Assembly: GCF_000745015.1 (NCBI RefSeq)
Contig: NZ_JQNA01000002.1
Location: forward strand, 372,001 to 436,000
Direction of reading: 5' to 3'
From: Burkholderia sp. 9120
GTDB lineage: Bacteria; Pseudomonadota; Gammaproteobacteria; Burkholderiales; Burkholderiaceae
Length of the DNA stretch: 64,000 nucleotides
Part shown: piece by piece, positions 18,987 through 29,973 of the stretch
How positions within the stretch are numbered: the first letter of the stretch is position 1
How the letters are laid out: each line of letters starts with the position of its first letter
Translations under genes and position numbers: made by a program
The notes under the pieces: generated by a model
Told to the model about the DNA's origin: nothing
Databases searched by the model: none
What the model saw: the letters and a program-made list of their open reading frames with translations, nothing else

Positions 18987-21900
18987 TCAGCCCAACCAGC
19001 GGCGTGCGTTCTGGAACACGCGCAGCCACGGGCTTGCGTCCGTGCTGCCCTCACCCCAGCCTTCCGGATGCCAGCTCATCTGCACCGCGCGATGCACGCG
19101 CTCGGTGTGCGGCATCAGCACCGTGAAGCGGCCGTCCGGCGTGGTGACCGACGTGATGCCCTCCGGCGAGCCGTTCGGGTTGAACGGATACTGCTCGGTC
19201 GCCTGACCACGGTGATCGACAAAGCGCATGGCCACGGCCACCTTCGACGCGTCGCCCTGCTGCGAGAAGTCCGCATAGCCTTCGCCGTGAGCGATCGCCA
19301 CCGGAATGCGCGAGCCTTCCATACCGTTGAAGAAGATCGACGGCGAAGCCTGCACTTCGACCAGCGAGAAGCGCGCTTCGAATTTCTCCGACTTGTTGCG
19401 CGTGAACTTCGGCCAGGCTTGCGCGCCCGGGATCATCGATGCGAGGCTGCTCATCATCTGGCAACCGTTGCAGATGCCCAGCGCGAACGTGTCTTCGCGA
19501 CCGAAGAACGCGGCGAACATGTCGGCCAGTTGCGCGTTGAAGCGAATCGCCTTCGCCCAGCCTTCACCCGCGCCTAGCGTGTCGCCGTACGAGAAGCCGC
19601 CGCACGCCACCGCCCCGGCGAAATCCGCCAGATTGGCGCGGCCTGCCAGCAGATCGCTCATGTGCACGTCGTGCGCGTCGAAGCCGGCGCGGTCGAATGC
19701 GTACGCGGTTTCGAGGTGCGAGTTCACGCCCTGCTCACGCAGGATCGCGACACGCGGACGCGCGCTCTTGCCGATGAACGGCGCGGCCACGTCTTCTTTC
19801 GGATCGAAGCTCAAGACCGGCGTAATGCCCGGATCGGCCGCGTCCGACAGCATGTCGTATTCGGCGTCGGCGCAAGCCGGGTTATCGCGCAGACGCGAGA
19901 TACGCCAGCTCACTTCGCTCCACGTGCGATGTAGCTCGGTGCGCGGCGCTTCGTAGATCTTCTTCGCGTCGCGATAGATTTCGATCGTGTCGCGCTCGTT
20001 GAGCTTGCCGATCACATGCGAGCACGCCGACAGGCCGTGTTCGCGCAATGCGGCTAGCACCGCGTCGCGGTCCGTTGCACGCACCTGGATCACGGCGCCG
20101 AGTTCTTCGTTGAACAGCGCGCGGATCGTGCGGTCTTCACGGCGGCCGCTGGTCTGCTTGGCCCAGTCTTTCGCGTCGCCGTAATCGGATTCGTGGTTCG
20201 GATCGAGCACCAGCATGTCGACGTTCAGCGACACGCCCACGTGACCCGCGAACGCCATTTCGCACACCGTCGCCCACAGGCCGCCGTCCGAGCGGTCGTG
20301 GTACGCGAGCAGTTTGCCTTCGCTATTCAGCGCCTGGATCGCGGCGAAGAAACGCTTCAGATCTTCCGGATCGTCGACGTCCGGCACCGTGTCGCCGACC
20401 TGCTGCGTGACCTGCGCGAGAATACTGCCGCCCAGACGATGCTTGCCGCGGCCGAGGTCGATCGCGATCAGCACCGAGTCGCCCACGCCATCTGTACCGT
20501 TGGCGCGGCGCAGTTGCGGCGTGAGGTGCTTCCGTACGTCTTCCACCGGCGCGAACGCCGTGATGATCAGCGAGACCGGCGCGACCACTTCTTTCGCAAC
20601 GCCGTGGTCTTCCCACTTGGTGCGCATGGACAGCGAATCTTTACCGACCGGAATGCTGATACCGAGCGCCGGGCACAGTTCCATGCCGATCGCCTTGACC
20701 GTGTCGTACAGCGCGGCGTCTTCACCGGCTGCGCCACATGCGGCCATCCAGTTCGCCGACAGCTTGAGCTTGTCGAGCGACGCGATCGGCGCCGCCGCAA
20801 TGTTCGTGACCGCCTCGCCGACCGCCATGCGGCCCGACGCCGGCGCGTTGATCACGGCGAGCGGCGTGCGCTCGGCCATGGTCATCGCTTCGCCGCGGAA
20901 ACCCGCGTAGTCCATCGTGGTGATCGCGACATCGGCCACCGGCACTTGCCACGGACCGACCATCTGGTCACGCGCGGTCGTGCCGCCCACCGAACGATCG
21001 CCGATGGTAATCAGGAACGACTTGCTCGCGACCGTGGGGTGACGCAGCACGCTGACCGCGACGTCCGGCAACGCAATCCCGGTGACGTCCACCGGTTCGA
21101 GCTTCTGCTCGACCCGCTTGACGTCGCGATGCATGCGCGGCGCTTTGCCGAGCAGCACTTCCATCGGCATATCGACCGGTTGATGCGCGCTGTCCGCGTT
21201 CTGCTCGGAGTCGATCACCTTCAGTTGACGCTCGGCGGTCGCCGTGCCGATCACCGCGAACGGGCAGCGCTCGCGCAGGCACATGGCTTCGAACGCCGGC
21301 AGATCGGCCGGCGCGATGGCCAGCACGTAACGTTCTTGCGCTTCGTTCGACCAGATTTCGCGCGGCGACAAACCGCTCTCTTCGAGCTGGATCTTGCGCA
21401 GATCGAACAACGCACCCTTGCTGGCGCCGTCGACCACTTCCGGGAACGCGTTCGACAAACCGCCCGCGCCGACGTCGTGAATGCTCAGAATCGGGTTCTT
21501 GTCGCCGAGCTGCCAGCACGCGTTGATGACTTCCTGCGCCCGGCGTTCGATTTCGGGGTTGCCGCGCTGCACCGAGTCGAAGTCGAGCTCGGCGGTATTG
21601 GTGCCGGTCGCCATGGAACTCGCCGCGCCGCCGCCCATGCCGATCCGCATGCCCGGGCCGCCGATCTGGATCAGCAGCGAGCCTTCCGGCAGATCGTGCT
21701 TATGCGTGTGCTGGTCCGAAATATTGCCGATGCCGCCGGCGATCATGATCGGCTTGTGATAGCCGCGCACCAGACCCGCGACGTTCTGCTCGTAAGCGCG
21801 GAAATAGCCGCCCAGATTCGGCCGGCCGAATTCGTTGTTGAACGCGGCGCCGCCGAGCGGGCCGTCGATCATGATTTGCAGCGGCGATGCGATGCGGTCC

Positions 21901-23081
21901 GGACGGCCGTACGCTTCGTGCTGCTCCGCGGGATTGCGGTGTGCGAGCGGCTGCGCGACGTCGCGCGCGTTTTCCCATGCCTCGACGCCGTCCGGCAACG
22001 CCAGATTCGACACCGTGAAGCCGGCCAGACCCGCCTTCGGACGTGCGCCGCGACCGGTCGCGCCTTCGTCGCGGATTTCACCGCCCGAGCCGGTGGACGC
22101 GCCCGGGAACGGCGAGATCGCGGTCGGGTGGTTATGCGTTTCCACCTTCATCAGCGTGTGCGTGAGTTCGACGCCACGGCGATAGTGTTCCGGCAGTTCG
22201 CTCGTGCCGAGGTCGGCCGGCGTGCGCGGGAACCAGCGCTCGGCCATGCCGCCCGCCATGATCGCCGAGTTGTCCGAATACGCGACGATCGTGCCTTGCG
22301 GATTCAGCTTCTCGGTATTGCGGATCATGTTGAACAGCGAGATGTCCTGCTTCTCGCCGTCGATACTCCAGTCCGCGTTGAAAATCTTGTGACGGCAGTG
22401 TTCGCTGTTGGCCTGCGCGAACATCATCAGTTCGACGTCGGTCGGGTTGCGGCCGAGTGTCGTGAACGCGTCGATCAGGTAGTCGATTTCGTCGTCCGCC
22501 AGTGCGAGGCCCAGTTCCGTGTTCGCCGCTTCCAGCGCGCCGCGGCCGTGGCCGAGCACGTCGACGGTTTGCAGCGGCTTGGCCGGCAGTTCGTCGAACA
22601 GATGCAGCGCGTGTTCGCGCGAGCTCGACACGCTTTCGGTCATGCGGTCGTGCAGCGCGGCGACGACAGCCGCGCGGGCTTCGTCGGAGAGTGCCTTCTT
22701 GCCGCCCAGCAGGCCGCTTTTCAGCGTGACCGTGTACTCGACGCCGCGCTCGATCCGGCGCACCTGCGTGAGACCGCACAGATGCGCGATGTCGGTGGCC
22801 TTGCTGGCCCACGGCGACACCGTGCCGAAGCGCGGCACCACGAGGAAGGTTTCGGCCGTGCCGCGCTCTTTGCTTTCTTCGAGCGGATCGCCGTAGTGCA
22901 TCAGCGCTTCGATCTTCGCCGTGTCTTCAGCGGACAGCTCGCTCTGGGCGTTGACGAAGTGCAGATACTGCCCGCGCACGCCGGTGATGTTCGGGTCGAT
23001 GCGCGTAAGCGTGTCGAGCAGGCGGGTTTGACGGAAATCGGAAAGGGCCGAAGCGCCGGGGAAACACGAGAAGTGGGCCAT
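18987..23081 (-). CDS. purL: PurL, phosphoribosylformylglycinamidine synthase (large, single-chain)
   Basis: Fourth step of purine synthesis: converts FGAR, ATP and glutamine to FGAM. At 1364 residues it is the long, single-chain type with the glutaminase fused at the C-terminus. The glutaminase nucleophile is Cys1204 in [10 protein letters not shown], and ATPase-domain blocks such as [12 protein letters not shown] and [11 protein letters not shown] are clear. ATG 23081 is chosen since the protein then begins [17 protein letters not shown], the usual N-terminus; an upstream start would add 80 basic residues. It stands alone on the minus strand with its own terminator. Confidence 0.97.
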   Translation of the reverse strand: MAHFSCFPGASALSDFRQTRLLDTLTRIDPNITGVRGQYLHFVNAQSELSAEDTAKIEALMHYGDPLEESKERGTAETFLVVPRFGTVSPWASKATDIAHLCGLTQVRRIERGVEYTVTLKSGLLGGKKALSDEARAAVVAALHDRMTESVSSSREHALHLFDELPAKPLQTVDVLGHGRGALEAANTELGLALADDEIDYLIDAFTTLGRNPTDVELMMFAQANSEHCRHKIFNADWSIDGEKQDISLFNMIRNTEKLNPQGTIVAYSDNSAIMAGGMAERWFPRTPADLGTSELPEHYRRGVELTHTLMKVETHNHPTAISPFPGASTGSGGEIRDEGATGRGARPKAGLAGFTVSNLALPDGVEAWENARDVAQPLAHRNPAEQHEAYGRPDRIASPLQIMIDGPLGGAAFNNEFGRPNLGGYFRAYEQNVAGLVRGYHKPIMIAGGIGNISDQHTHKHDLPEGSLLIQIGGPGMRIGMGGGAASSMATGTNTAELDFDSVQRGNPEIERRAQEVINACWQLGDKNPILSIHDVGAGGLSNAFPEVVDGASKGALFDLRKIQLEESGLSPREIWSNEAQERYVLAIAPADLPAFEAMCLRERCPFAVIGTATAERQLKVIDSEQNADSAHQPVDMPMEVLLGKAPRMHRDVKRVEQKLEPVDVTGIALPDVAVSVLRHPTVASKSFLITIGDRSVGGTTARDQMVGPWQVPVADVAITTMDYAGFRGEAMTMAERTPLAVINAPASGRMAVGEAVTNIAAAPIASLDKLKLSANWMAACGAAGEDAALYDTVKAIGMELCPALGISIPVGKDSLSMRTKWEDHGVAKEVVAPVSLIITAFAPVEDVRKHLTPQLRRANGTDGVGDSVLIAIDLGRGKHRLGGSILAQVTQQVGDTVPDVDDPEDLKRFFAAIQALNSEGKLLAYHDRSDGGLWATVCEMAFAGHVGVSLNVDMLVLDPNHESDYGDAKDWAKQTSGRREDRTIRALFNEELGAVIQVRATDRDAVLAALREHGLSACSHVIGKLNERDTIEIYRDAKKIYEAPRTELHRTWSEVSWRISRLRDNPACADAEYDMLSDAADPGITPVLSFDPKEDVAAPFIGKSARPRVAILREQGVNSHLETAYAFDRAGFDAHDVHMSDLLAGRANLADFAGAVACGGFSYGDTLGAGEGWAKAIRFNAQLADMFAAFFGREDTFALGICNGCQMMSSLASMIPGAQAWPKFTRNKSEKFEARFSLVEVQASPSIFFNGMEGSRIPVAIAHGEGYADFSQQGDASKVAVAMRFVDHRGQATEQYPFNPNGSPEGITSVTTPDGRFTVLMPHTERVHRAVQMSWHPEGWGEGSTDASPWLRVFQNARRWLG

Positions 23082-23407
23082 GGACTTGACTTTGCGTCGC
23101 TCAGTGATGCCGAGAAGTCGCGCGTGCAGGCGACGTGAGGCGGAAAAGAAGTCCGAGATTATACCCCGGGAAAGGGCTTCCGGCCGCCTTGCCGGTGCGC
23201 TTTCGGCCCGCTCGCGCCGCGCCGCGCGACGCTTTCCGGCGTGCCGCCCGCGTGGCCGCGCGAGCACTTTGGCTGCTATCATTCGCCCTTTCACCAGATC
23301 GGCGCGAGCGGCCTGAGGCAATGAGTCAGGCCGGGCAATGCGCGCCGCATGTCACGCTCAACGGGAGCGCGCCGCTTCGGCGTCCCGTCGGCCATTCGAA
23401 TCAGAAC
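23082..23407. promoter_or_regulatory. Divergent purL / FAD-oxidoreductase intergenic region (326 nt)
   Basis: On the minus strand a perfect TATAAT lies at 23158-23163, 77 nt upstream of purL; no good -35 hexamer is spaced from it. The middle (23185-23265) is very GC rich with no gene. A TATCAT at 23277-23282 could be the plus-strand -10 but lacks a -35. I see no purine repressor palindrome and no conserved RNA fold. Confidence 0.4.
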
Positions 23408-24703
23408 ATGGATGTCATCGTCATCGGCGGCGGGATTGCGGGCGTCGCCACCGCTTATCAATTGCGCGCGACCGGTCACCGGGTCTGCGTCGTCGAGCGT
23501 CACGCCACGGTGGCGCAAGGCGCGACCTATGGCCATGGCGGCACCGTGCTGCCCACGCCGCTCGACGTCTGGTTCGGCCCGACCTTCATGGCGAGCCGGC
23601 AGAACGCCAGAAACGGCGTCATCAGCAAGACCGGCTTCACCGGGCCGGCGCGCCAGTTCGTCAAACAACTCGCCACGCTGCAGGACCCCGAGGCCTTCAG
23701 CCGCCAATATGGCCGGCTGCGTCCGCTGATCGAACTGTCGCGCGACGCCATGGCCGACGTCGAAGCGCGCTTCGGCCTCGAATTCGAACAGACCAGCGGT
23801 TTGCTGTACCTGGTGCGCTCCGCGCAGGAGTGGGAGCAGACCCAGCCGGCGCTCGACCTGCTGCGCCAGAACGAAGTGCCGCATCACGTGCTGACGCCCG
23901 CCGAATGCAGCGCGTTCGAGCATTCGGTGCGCGCCGAGCCGGAGTTCGCCGGCGGCGTGCTGTTCGATCAGGAACGCACGGCCAACTCGCCGCTGTTCGC
24001 CAAGCTGATCAAGCAGACGCTCGATACGCAAGGCGGCGTGCAATTCATGCTCGGCTGCGAAGTCTCGGCGATCCGCCTCGAAGGTCAGCGCGCGTCGGTG
24101 GAACTGGCGCCGCGGCCGGGCGCGTCGTCGCGTTCGCGCGAGGTCGACGTGATCCATGCGGACGCGGTCGTCGTGGCCGCCGGGCACGGCAGCCTCGCGC
24201 TGCTCGAACCGCTCGGCCTGCGCCTGCCGCTGCATCCGCTGCGCCTGCATACGCTGGTCGCGCCGATCGCGCATGAAGAATGCGCGCCGCATGTGGCGAT
24301 CGTCGACGCGGTCAAGCGTATTGCGATCAGCCGGATGAATCATCGGCTGCGGATTGCGGGTGGCGCGGTGCTGCAGAGCGCCGCACAGATCGACAAGCCG
24401 CTCGGCGAAGCATTGACCAAAGAAGCGCTGGCGCTGCTCGGCCAGGCCACGCACGACTGGATTCCGGGCGCGGCGCGGATCTCGGCGGCGCTGCCGTGGG
24501 AAGGCGTCAAACTGCTGTCGCCCGACGGCTTGCCGGTGATCGGCAACGCGTTGCATCCGCGTCTGTTCGTCAATGTCGGGCATGGCCCGGCGGGCTGGGG
24601 ACTGGCTTGCGGCGCGGGCAAACTGATCGCCGATCTGATGTCCGGTCAGACGCCGGATGTGCCCGCGGACACGCTGGCGGCGCTGCGCGCGGACCGCTTC
24701 TAG
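23408..24703 (+). CDS. FAD-dependent oxidoreductase, DadA-like amino acid dehydrogenase
   Basis: A 431-residue flavoprotein of the DAO/DadA type. The dinucleotide motif GGGIAG lies at residues 7-12, and the C-terminal FAD contact PDGLPVIG...NVGHGPAGWGLACGAGK is typical of D-amino acid dehydrogenases. ATG 23408 begins right at the beta-strand of the Rossmann fold. Substrate is unproven: D-amino acids, or other secondary amines. It is followed 106 nt later by nnr on the same strand. Confidence 0.88.
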   Translation: MDVIVIGGGIAGVATAYQLRATGHRVCVVERHATVAQGATYGHGGTVLPTPLDVWFGPTFMASRQNARNGVISKTGFTGPARQFVKQLATLQDPEAFSRQYGRLRPLIELSRDAMADVEARFGLEFEQTSGLLYLVRSAQEWEQTQPALDLLRQNEVPHHVLTPAECSAFEHSVRAEPEFAGGVLFDQERTANSPLFAKLIKQTLDTQGGVQFMLGCEVSAIRLEGQRASVELAPRPGASSRSREVDVIHADAVVVAAGHGSLALLEPLGLRLPLHPLRLHTLVAPIAHEECAPHVAIVDAVKRIAISRMNHRLRIAGGAVLQSAAQIDKPLGEALTKEALALLGQATHDWIPGAARISAALPWEGVKLLSPDGLPVIGNALHPRLFVNVGHGPAGWGLACGAGKLIADLMSGQTPDVPADTLAALRADRF

Positions 24704-24809
24704 TCGCAGCCGGCCGATGGGTTCGCGCGGCGCGCTCATCGGCACTACCATAGCGGCTTCTCCAGCTTCCTCGCCTCGGGCCTTGCGCCAGGGCGAATCG
24801 CCCGCCGCC

Positions 24810-26399
24810 ATGACCGAAGCCGATCTCACTCCGCCTACCCTCACCCGCCCTCACAACAAGGCGCTGCCTTTACTGACGCTGACCGACCTGCGGCTCGCCG
24901 AATCCCAGGCCGCGGCCGGCTTGCCCGAGCACACGCTGATGGCGCGCGCCGGCAAGTCCGCGGCGAGCTTCCTGCAGGAACTCATCACACGCGACACGTC
25001 GATCGAACGCGCGAAGCAGAAGGTGTGGCTGATCGCCGGCCCCGGCAATAACGGCGGCGACGCGCTGGTTCTCGCGACGGAGCTGCACAAGGACGGCATT
25101 GCCGTGGAACTGTGCATGCCGGTCGACGTGAAACCGGACGACGCCCGCTGGGCTCTCGAACTGGCGCGCGCCGCCGGCGTTGCGATCAGCACGGCGCCGC
25201 CCGCGTCGCTGGACGGCTACACGTGGCTCGTGGACGGCATGTTCGGCATCGGCCTGACACGCGCCCTCGACGGCGTCTTCGCGACGGTCGCGCGGCAGCT
25301 TTCGCAGCGCGCCAAGGCGCGGCCGCGCAAAGGCGGCGTGCTGGCGCTCGACGTCCCCAGCGGCCTCGACAGCGACACCGGCACGGTGGTCGGCGAAAGC
25401 GACGGCGTGGCCGTGCATGCCACGCACACGATCAGCTTCATCGCCGCCAAACCGGGGCTGTTCACCGCGCAAGGTCGCGACCTCGCCGGCTCGGTCACCG
25501 TTGCGCCGATCGGCATCGACTCCAGCAAACGCACGGCCGTGCAACTCAATGCGCCCGACCTGTTCGCCGGCTTCCTGCCGCCACGCGATTTCGCGACCAA
25601 CAAGGGCACCTTCGGCAGCCTCGCCGTGGTCGGCGGCGACACCGGCATGTGCGGCGCGCCGATCCTCGCGTCGCGCGCGGCGCTGTACACCGGCGCGGGC
25701 AAAGTGCACGTCGCGCTGCTGGGCGACGGCGCGCCGCCCTACGATCCGCCGCATCCCGAACTGATGCTGCACGCGATCGACGCGCTGCCGCTCGACAAGA
25801 TGGACGCGCTCGCGATCGGCTGCGGCATGGGCGAGCGCGAGCGCGCCATCCAGGTGCTGCATGACGTGCTGCAACTCGACATGCCGAAGCTGTTCGACGC
25901 GGACGCGCTGAATCTGATCGCGAAAGATCCGTCGCTCGCGGCCGAACTCACCGCGCGCGGCGTACAAGGCGATCCGTGCCTTCTCACGCCCCATCCGCTC
26001 GAAGCCGCGCGCCTGCTCGGCACCGACGCGCCCGGCGTGCAGCGCGACCGGCTCGGCGCGGCGCGTGCGCTGGCGGCGCGCTTTGCCAGCGTGGTGGTGC
26101 TGAAAGGCACCGGCACGATCATCGCCGCGCCCGACGGCCGCCTCGCGATCAATCCGACCGGCAACGCCGCGCTCGCAACGGGCGGCACCGGCGACGTGCT
26201 CGGCGGCATCATCGGCGCGTTGCTTGCGCAGCATCTGCCGCGCTACGAAGCGGCGTTGGCGGGCGTCTATCTGCACGGCCTCGCCGCCGACACGCTGACG
26301 GCGCAAGGGCATGGTCCGGCTGGCTTGACGGCGGGCGAACTGGCGCCGATGGTGCGGAGTTTGCTGAACCGGCTGTTTTATCCGACAACGGAAGGGTGA
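24810..26399 (+). CDS. nnr: Nnr: bifunctional NAD(P)HX epimerase and ADP-dependent dehydratase
   Basis: Repairs hydrated NADH and NADPH. The N-terminal YjeF_N domain (to about residue 225) contains AGPGNNGGDALVLA; the C-terminal carbohydrate-kinase-like domain contains TPHPLEAARLLG and ATGGTGDVLGG with catalytic Asp462. Length is 529 residues. The start is uncertain: ATG 24810 has no clear ribosome site, and an upstream in-frame ATG at 24717 also lacks one. A rightward promoter for pgi follows. Confidence 0.93.
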   Translation: MTEADLTPPTLTRPHNKALPLLTLTDLRLAESQAAAGLPEHTLMARAGKSAASFLQELITRDTSIERAKQKVWLIAGPGNNGGDALVLATELHKDGIAVELCMPVDVKPDDARWALELARAAGVAISTAPPASLDGYTWLVDGMFGIGLTRALDGVFATVARQLSQRAKARPRKGGVLALDVPSGLDSDTGTVVGESDGVAVHATHTISFIAAKPGLFTAQGRDLAGSVTVAPIGIDSSKRTAVQLNAPDLFAGFLPPRDFATNKGTFGSLAVVGGDTGMCGAPILASRAALYTGAGKVHVALLGDGAPPYDPPHPELMLHAIDALPLDKMDALAIGCGMGERERAIQVLHDVLQLDMPKLFDADALNLIAKDPSLAAELTARGVQGDPCLLTPHPLEAARLLGTDAPGVQRDRLGAARALAARFASVVVLKGTGTIIAAPDGRLAINPTGNAALATGGTGDVLGGIIGALLAQHLPRYEAALAGVYLHGLAADTLTAQGHGPAGLTAGELAPMVRSLLNRLFYPTTEG

Positions 26400-26458
26400 G
26401 ACGTGGGACGCGGCGCCCGCATCCCACACTCTGCACCGCGCCGCCAAAGCGCGCCTGC

Positions 26459-26488
26459 CTGTCACCCTTCACACAAGGCCGCTATACT
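26459..26488 (+). promoter_or_regulatory. Candidate promoter of pgi
   Basis: CTGTCA (26459-26464) and TATACT (26483-26488) are 18 nt apart in the 292-nt spacer before pgi. The -10 is strong, the -35 is four of six. The implied 5' leader of about 200 nt shows no recognisable riboswitch. Confidence 0.4.
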
Positions 26489-26691
26489 GAACGACTGCGC
26501 CGCGCGTCGGATTCGAAGCGGGTGGCGGCGAAGCTTCCGCGCACGTTCGCATCGCGCAGCGAACGCCCGAAGCCTCCCCACCGCTCCATCCATCACCGGC
26601 CGCGCGGCATCGCTCTAACAGCATCGTTGCATCATCCTCGGCAGCGCTTCACGCGCTCGCCTTCCTTCGTGCCCTTGGTTAGACGGACGCT

Positions 26692-28314
26692 ATGACGCAG
26701 AACTCGCTCCCCTCCTGGTCCTCGCTGCAAACGCATTACGAGAAGATTCGCGATGCGCACCTGCGCGACTGGTTCGCCCCCGAGAACGATCCCGCCCCCA
26801 CCCGCGCCGAGCGCTTCGCGTTCGCCGGCGGCGGTCTCGCGGCCGATTTCTCGAAGAACCGCATCACCGACGACACCCTCAAGCTGCTCGTGCAACTCGC
26901 GCGTGAAGCCGGCGTCGAAAAGCGCCGCGACGCGATGTTCGCCGGCGAGGTCGTCAACCCGACCGAAGGCCGCGCCGCCTTGCACACCGCATTGCGCGCC
27001 ACCGACCCGAAAGCGCCGTTCTTCGACCAGGTGCAGGCCGAGCGCGCAAAGATGGCCGCGTTCGCCGACCAGGTGCGCAGTGGCGCATGGACCGGCTACA
27101 CCGGCAAGCGGATCCGCTATGTGGTGAACATCGGCATCGGCGGCTCGGACCTGGGGCCGAAAATGGTCGTGCATGCGCTGCATCATCTGGCCACGCCCGA
27201 GATCACCACGCACTTCGTGTCGAATGTAGACGGCGCCGATCTGTACAACGTCATGCAGCAGATCGATCCCGAGGAAACGCTCGCGATCATCGTCTCCAAG
27301 ACGTTCACCACGCTCGAAACCATGACCAACGCGCGCTCGCTGCGCGACTGGTTCGTCGAGAAGGGTTGCCCGGAAAGCGCGCTGGCGAAGCACTTTGTCG
27401 GCGTGTCGGCGAATCCGTCGGAAGTGGTCAAGTTCGGCATCGCCAAAGAGAACGTGTTCGAGATGTGGGACTGGGTCGGCGGCCGCTATTCGCTGTGGTC
27501 GGCGGTGGGCTTGTCGATCATGATCGCGGTCGGCCCGCAGCAGTTCGGCGAACTGCTCGCCGGCGCCAACGAGATGGACCAGCATTTCCGCGACGCACCG
27601 CTCGAGAAGAACCTGCCGGTGCTGCTCGGCATGATCGGCATCTGGTATCGCAACTTCTTCGGCTCGCAAAGCTATCTGGTCGCGCCGTATTCGAATGCGC
27701 TGCATTTCCTGCCGTCGTATCTGCAACAGCTTGAGATGGAAAGCAACGGCAAGTCCGCGCGACTCGACGGCGCGATGGTCGATTACCCGACCGCCGCCGT
27801 GACGTGGGGCGAACCGGGCACGAACGGCCAGCACGCGTTCTTCCAGATGCTGCATCAGGGTCCGACGATCGTGCCGATCGACTTCATCGCCGTGATGACG
27901 CCGGAGCATCCGCTCGTCAGCCATCATCCGAAGCTGCTGGCCAACTGCTTCGCGCAAAGTGAAGCGCTGATGCTCGGTCGCACGCTGGAAGAAGCGAAGA
28001 AAGTGGCCGGCCCGGACAAGCCGGAACTCGCGCCGCATCTGGTGTTTCCGGGCAACCGGCCGACCAGCACGCTGCTGGTCGACGCGTTGACCGCGCGCTC
28101 GCTCGGCGCGTTGATCGCGTTGTACGAGCACAAGGTGCTGGTGCAGGCGTCGGTGTGGAACATCAATCCGTTCGATCAATGGGGCGTCGAACTCGGCAAG
28201 ATTCTCGGCAAGGTGGTCGAGGCCGATCTGACCTCGGCGAGCGTGGATGAGAAGAAGCATGACTCGTCGACGTCGGCGTTGATCGCGCGGGCGCGCGCGG
28301 CGTTGAAGAAGTGA
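26692..28314 (+). CDS. pgi: Glucose-6-phosphate isomerase
   Basis: Interconverts glucose 6-phosphate and fructose 6-phosphate. It has 540 residues and the family signatures [29 protein letters not shown], and the C-terminal block [15 protein letters not shown] 26692 begins MTQNSLPSW. It is followed 39 nt after its stop by a strong terminator. It belongs to gluconeogenesis and cell-wall sugar supply in an organism that likely lacks a complete Embden-Meyerhof route, an inference from the genus type only. Confidence 0.97.
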   Translation: MTQNSLPSWSSLQTHYEKIRDAHLRDWFAPENDPAPTRAERFAFAGGGLAADFSKNRITDDTLKLLVQLAREAGVEKRRDAMFAGEVVNPTEGRAALHTALRATDPKAPFFDQVQAERAKMAAFADQVRSGAWTGYTGKRIRYVVNIGIGGSDLGPKMVVHALHHLATPEITTHFVSNVDGADLYNVMQQIDPEETLAIIVSKTFTTLETMTNARSLRDWFVEKGCPESALAKHFVGVSANPSEVVKFGIAKENVFEMWDWVGGRYSLWSAVGLSIMIAVGPQQFGELLAGANEMDQHFRDAPLEKNLPVLLGMIGIWYRNFFGSQSYLVAPYSNALHFLPSYLQQLEMESNGKSARLDGAMVDYPTAAVTWGEPGTNGQHAFFQMLHQGPTIVPIDFIAVMTPEHPLVSHHPKLLANCFAQSEALMLGRTLEEAKKVAGPDKPELAPHLVFPGNRPTSTLLVDALTARSLGALIALYEHKVLVQASVWNINPFDQWGVELGKILGKVVEADLTSASVDEKKHDSSTSALIARARAALKK

Positions 28315-28353
28315 GTTGAGTCGCGCGGGAGATCGCGTTGATTGAGCAATAAA

Positions 28354-28379
28354 AAAGCGGGCCATTCGTGGCCCGCTTT
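28354..28379 (+). terminator. Terminator after pgi
   Basis: AAAGCGGGCCA and TGGCCCGCTTT form a perfect 11-bp stem with a TTCG loop. The A-run on the left and T-run on the right make it bidirectional, serving pgi and the convergent ABC gene. Confidence 0.9.
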
Positions 28380-28464
28380 GCTTTTGGTGCGACGGTTGGT
28401 GTAACCGGTTGGTGCGGCGGTTTTTGTGACGCTGGTTTGGCGCGAGGCTCGTTACCAGGTCGCT

Positions 28465-29151
28465 TCAAGCCAGCCGACCCGCCTCGATCGTCACAGTCGT
28501 ATCGCAGCGACGCGCCAGCTCGATATCGTGCGTAACCAGAATCAGCGTGGCGCCGTTCGCGCGATTCATCTCGAACATCAGGTCGATCACGGCGTGGCCG
28601 GTGGCGGCGTCGAGACTGCCGGTCGGCTCGTCCGCGAACAGGATCGCCGGATGCGTGACGAACGCGCGTGCCAAAGCCACACGTTGCTGCTCGCCGCCCG
28701 AAAGAAGCTTCGGATAGTGACCCGTGCGCTGCCCTAACCCCACCTGCTCCAGCAAACCACGCGCACGCGTCGCGGCTTCGCGCGTGCCGACGCCGCCCTG
28801 CAACTCGAGCGGCAACGTGACGTTTTCGAGCGCCGTCAAATGCGGCATCAGTTGAAACGACTGGAACACGAAACCGACCGAGCCGCTGCGCAATGCGGCC
28901 CGCTCGTCTTCGCTCAATTCGGTGAGTTCGCGACCGAGTAGTCGAACCGAGCCCGAACTCGCGCTGTCCAATCCCGCGAGCAAGCCGAGCAGCGTAGACT
29001 TGCCCGACCCGGATGCGCCGACGATCGCCACACTGCTGCCGGCATCGATAGCAAGATCGATGTTGTCGAGAATCGTCAGTTCGCCCGTCGCATCCTTAAC
29101 CTTCTTGCACAAACCCCGCACTTCAATGACTGGATCAGTTTTGTTTAGCAT
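28465..29151 (-). CDS. ABC transporter ATP-binding protein, LolD/YbbA type
   Basis: A 228-residue ATPase of the MacB/LolD class. Walker A GASGSGKS is at residues 45-52, the signature LSGGEQQ at 150-156, Walker B LFADEP at 171-176, and VTHD is the H-loop. Its usual partner is an FtsX-like permease; none is next to it, since the next gene leftward is the convergent pgi. Its start codon ATG 29151 overlaps the tesA start codon on the other strand. In E. coli the related ybbA is likewise divergent from tesA. The substrate is unknown. Confidence 0.88.
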   Translation of the reverse strand: MLNKTDPVIEVRGLCKKVKDATGELTILDNIDLAIDAGSSVAIVGASGSGKSTLLGLLAGLDSASSGSVRLLGRELTELSEDERAALRSGSVGFVFQSFQLMPHLTALENVTLPLELQGGVGTREAATRARGLLEQVGLGQRTGHYPKLLSGGEQQRVALARAFVTHPAILFADEPTGSLDAATGHAVIDLMFEMNRANGATLILVTHDIELARRCDTTVTIEAGRLA

Positions 29152-29854
29152 GGTGAAGCGTAGGTTGAAAGTGCTTGCCATTGCGCCGCGCGCCGCAGCG
29201 CCGACTTCGGCATTCGGCTTGGGCCTGGTGGCCGCCACCCTGTTTGCGCTGCCCTTTGCGGCGCGTGCCGCCAACGCGCCCGAACCGGCCAGGCCGGTGA
29301 TCGTCGTGCTCGGCGACAGCATCTCCGCCGAGTACGGCCTGCCTCGCGACACGGGCTGGGTTGCCTTGATGCGCCAGCGCCTTGCCACCGAGCGAATCGA
29401 TTATAGCGTCGCCAATGCAAGCATTAGCGGCGACACCACCAGCGGCGGACGCGCCCGTTTGCCGGCATTGCTGGAGCGCCTGAAGCCGAGCATCGTGATC
29501 GTCGAACTCGGCGCTAACGACGCCTTGCGCGGCGTACCGCTCTCCACCACCGACGACAACCTGCGCACGATCGTCGAACAGGCCCAACAGGGTCACGCGA
29601 AGGTCGTGCTGGTGGGCATGTATGTGCCGCCTAATTACGGCCCCGACTACACCCAAAAGTTCCATGCCATGTACGGCCAACTGTCGCAGCAATTGCATGT
29701 CGCGCTGGTGCCGTTCCTGCTCGCCGGCATCGCCGACAAACCGGACATGTTCCAGGCGGATCAGATGCATCCGACCCAGCAGGCACAGCCAGTGCTACTC
29801 AATAACGTGTGGCCTGTGGTTAAGCCGCTCCTTCGACCAAGTTCGCCGCGCTGA
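29150..29854 (+). CDS. tesA: TesA-type arylesterase / acyl-CoA thioesterase I
   Basis: A periplasmic SGNH hydrolase that cleaves acyl thioesters and aryl esters. The N-terminus is basic, then hydrophobic, with probable cleavage at ARA-A near residue 40. Catalytic blocks are GDSIS (Ser57), GAND (Asn123), and DQMH (Asp203, His206). Mature length agrees with the E. coli enzyme. The start ATG 29150 sits inside CATG shared with the divergent ABC gene. No clear ribosome site precedes it, so an internal start cannot be ruled out. Confidence 0.9.
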   Translation: MVKRRLKVLAIAPRAAAPTSAFGLGLVAATLFALPFAARAANAPEPARPVIVVLGDSISAEYGLPRDTGWVALMRQRLATERIDYSVANASISGDTTSGGRARLPALLERLKPSIVIVELGANDALRGVPLSTTDDNLRTIVEQAQQGHAKVVLVGMYVPPNYGPDYTQKFHAMYGQLSQQLHVALVPFLLAGIADKPDMFQADQMHPTQQAQPVLLNNVWPVVKPLLRPSSPR

Positions 29855-29973
29855 ACAGCGCGCTAACAACTTGTTTCCAGAACTTTGGGAACACGGATCG
29901 GTAAGGTCTATCTGACACTTTCGTAATCCCGTGTAACCCGGCTCGATTTTTGAGCGTCTCTTGAGGAGATAAC

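Noticed and set aside
20193..23138. A 981-codon open frame on the plus strand opposite purL
   Set aside because: It is Arg/His/Ala-rich, lacks any domain and exactly mirrors the GC-rich purL reading frame; such long antisense frames are expected at this base composition.
23082..23321. N-terminal extension of PurL
   Set aside because: The added 80 residues are basic and unlike the family; the normal N-terminus starts at 23081 and a TATAAT box lies inside the extension.
26632..28365. A 577-codon minus-strand frame opposite pgi
   Set aside because: Basic, motif-free product; pgi on the plus strand is intact.
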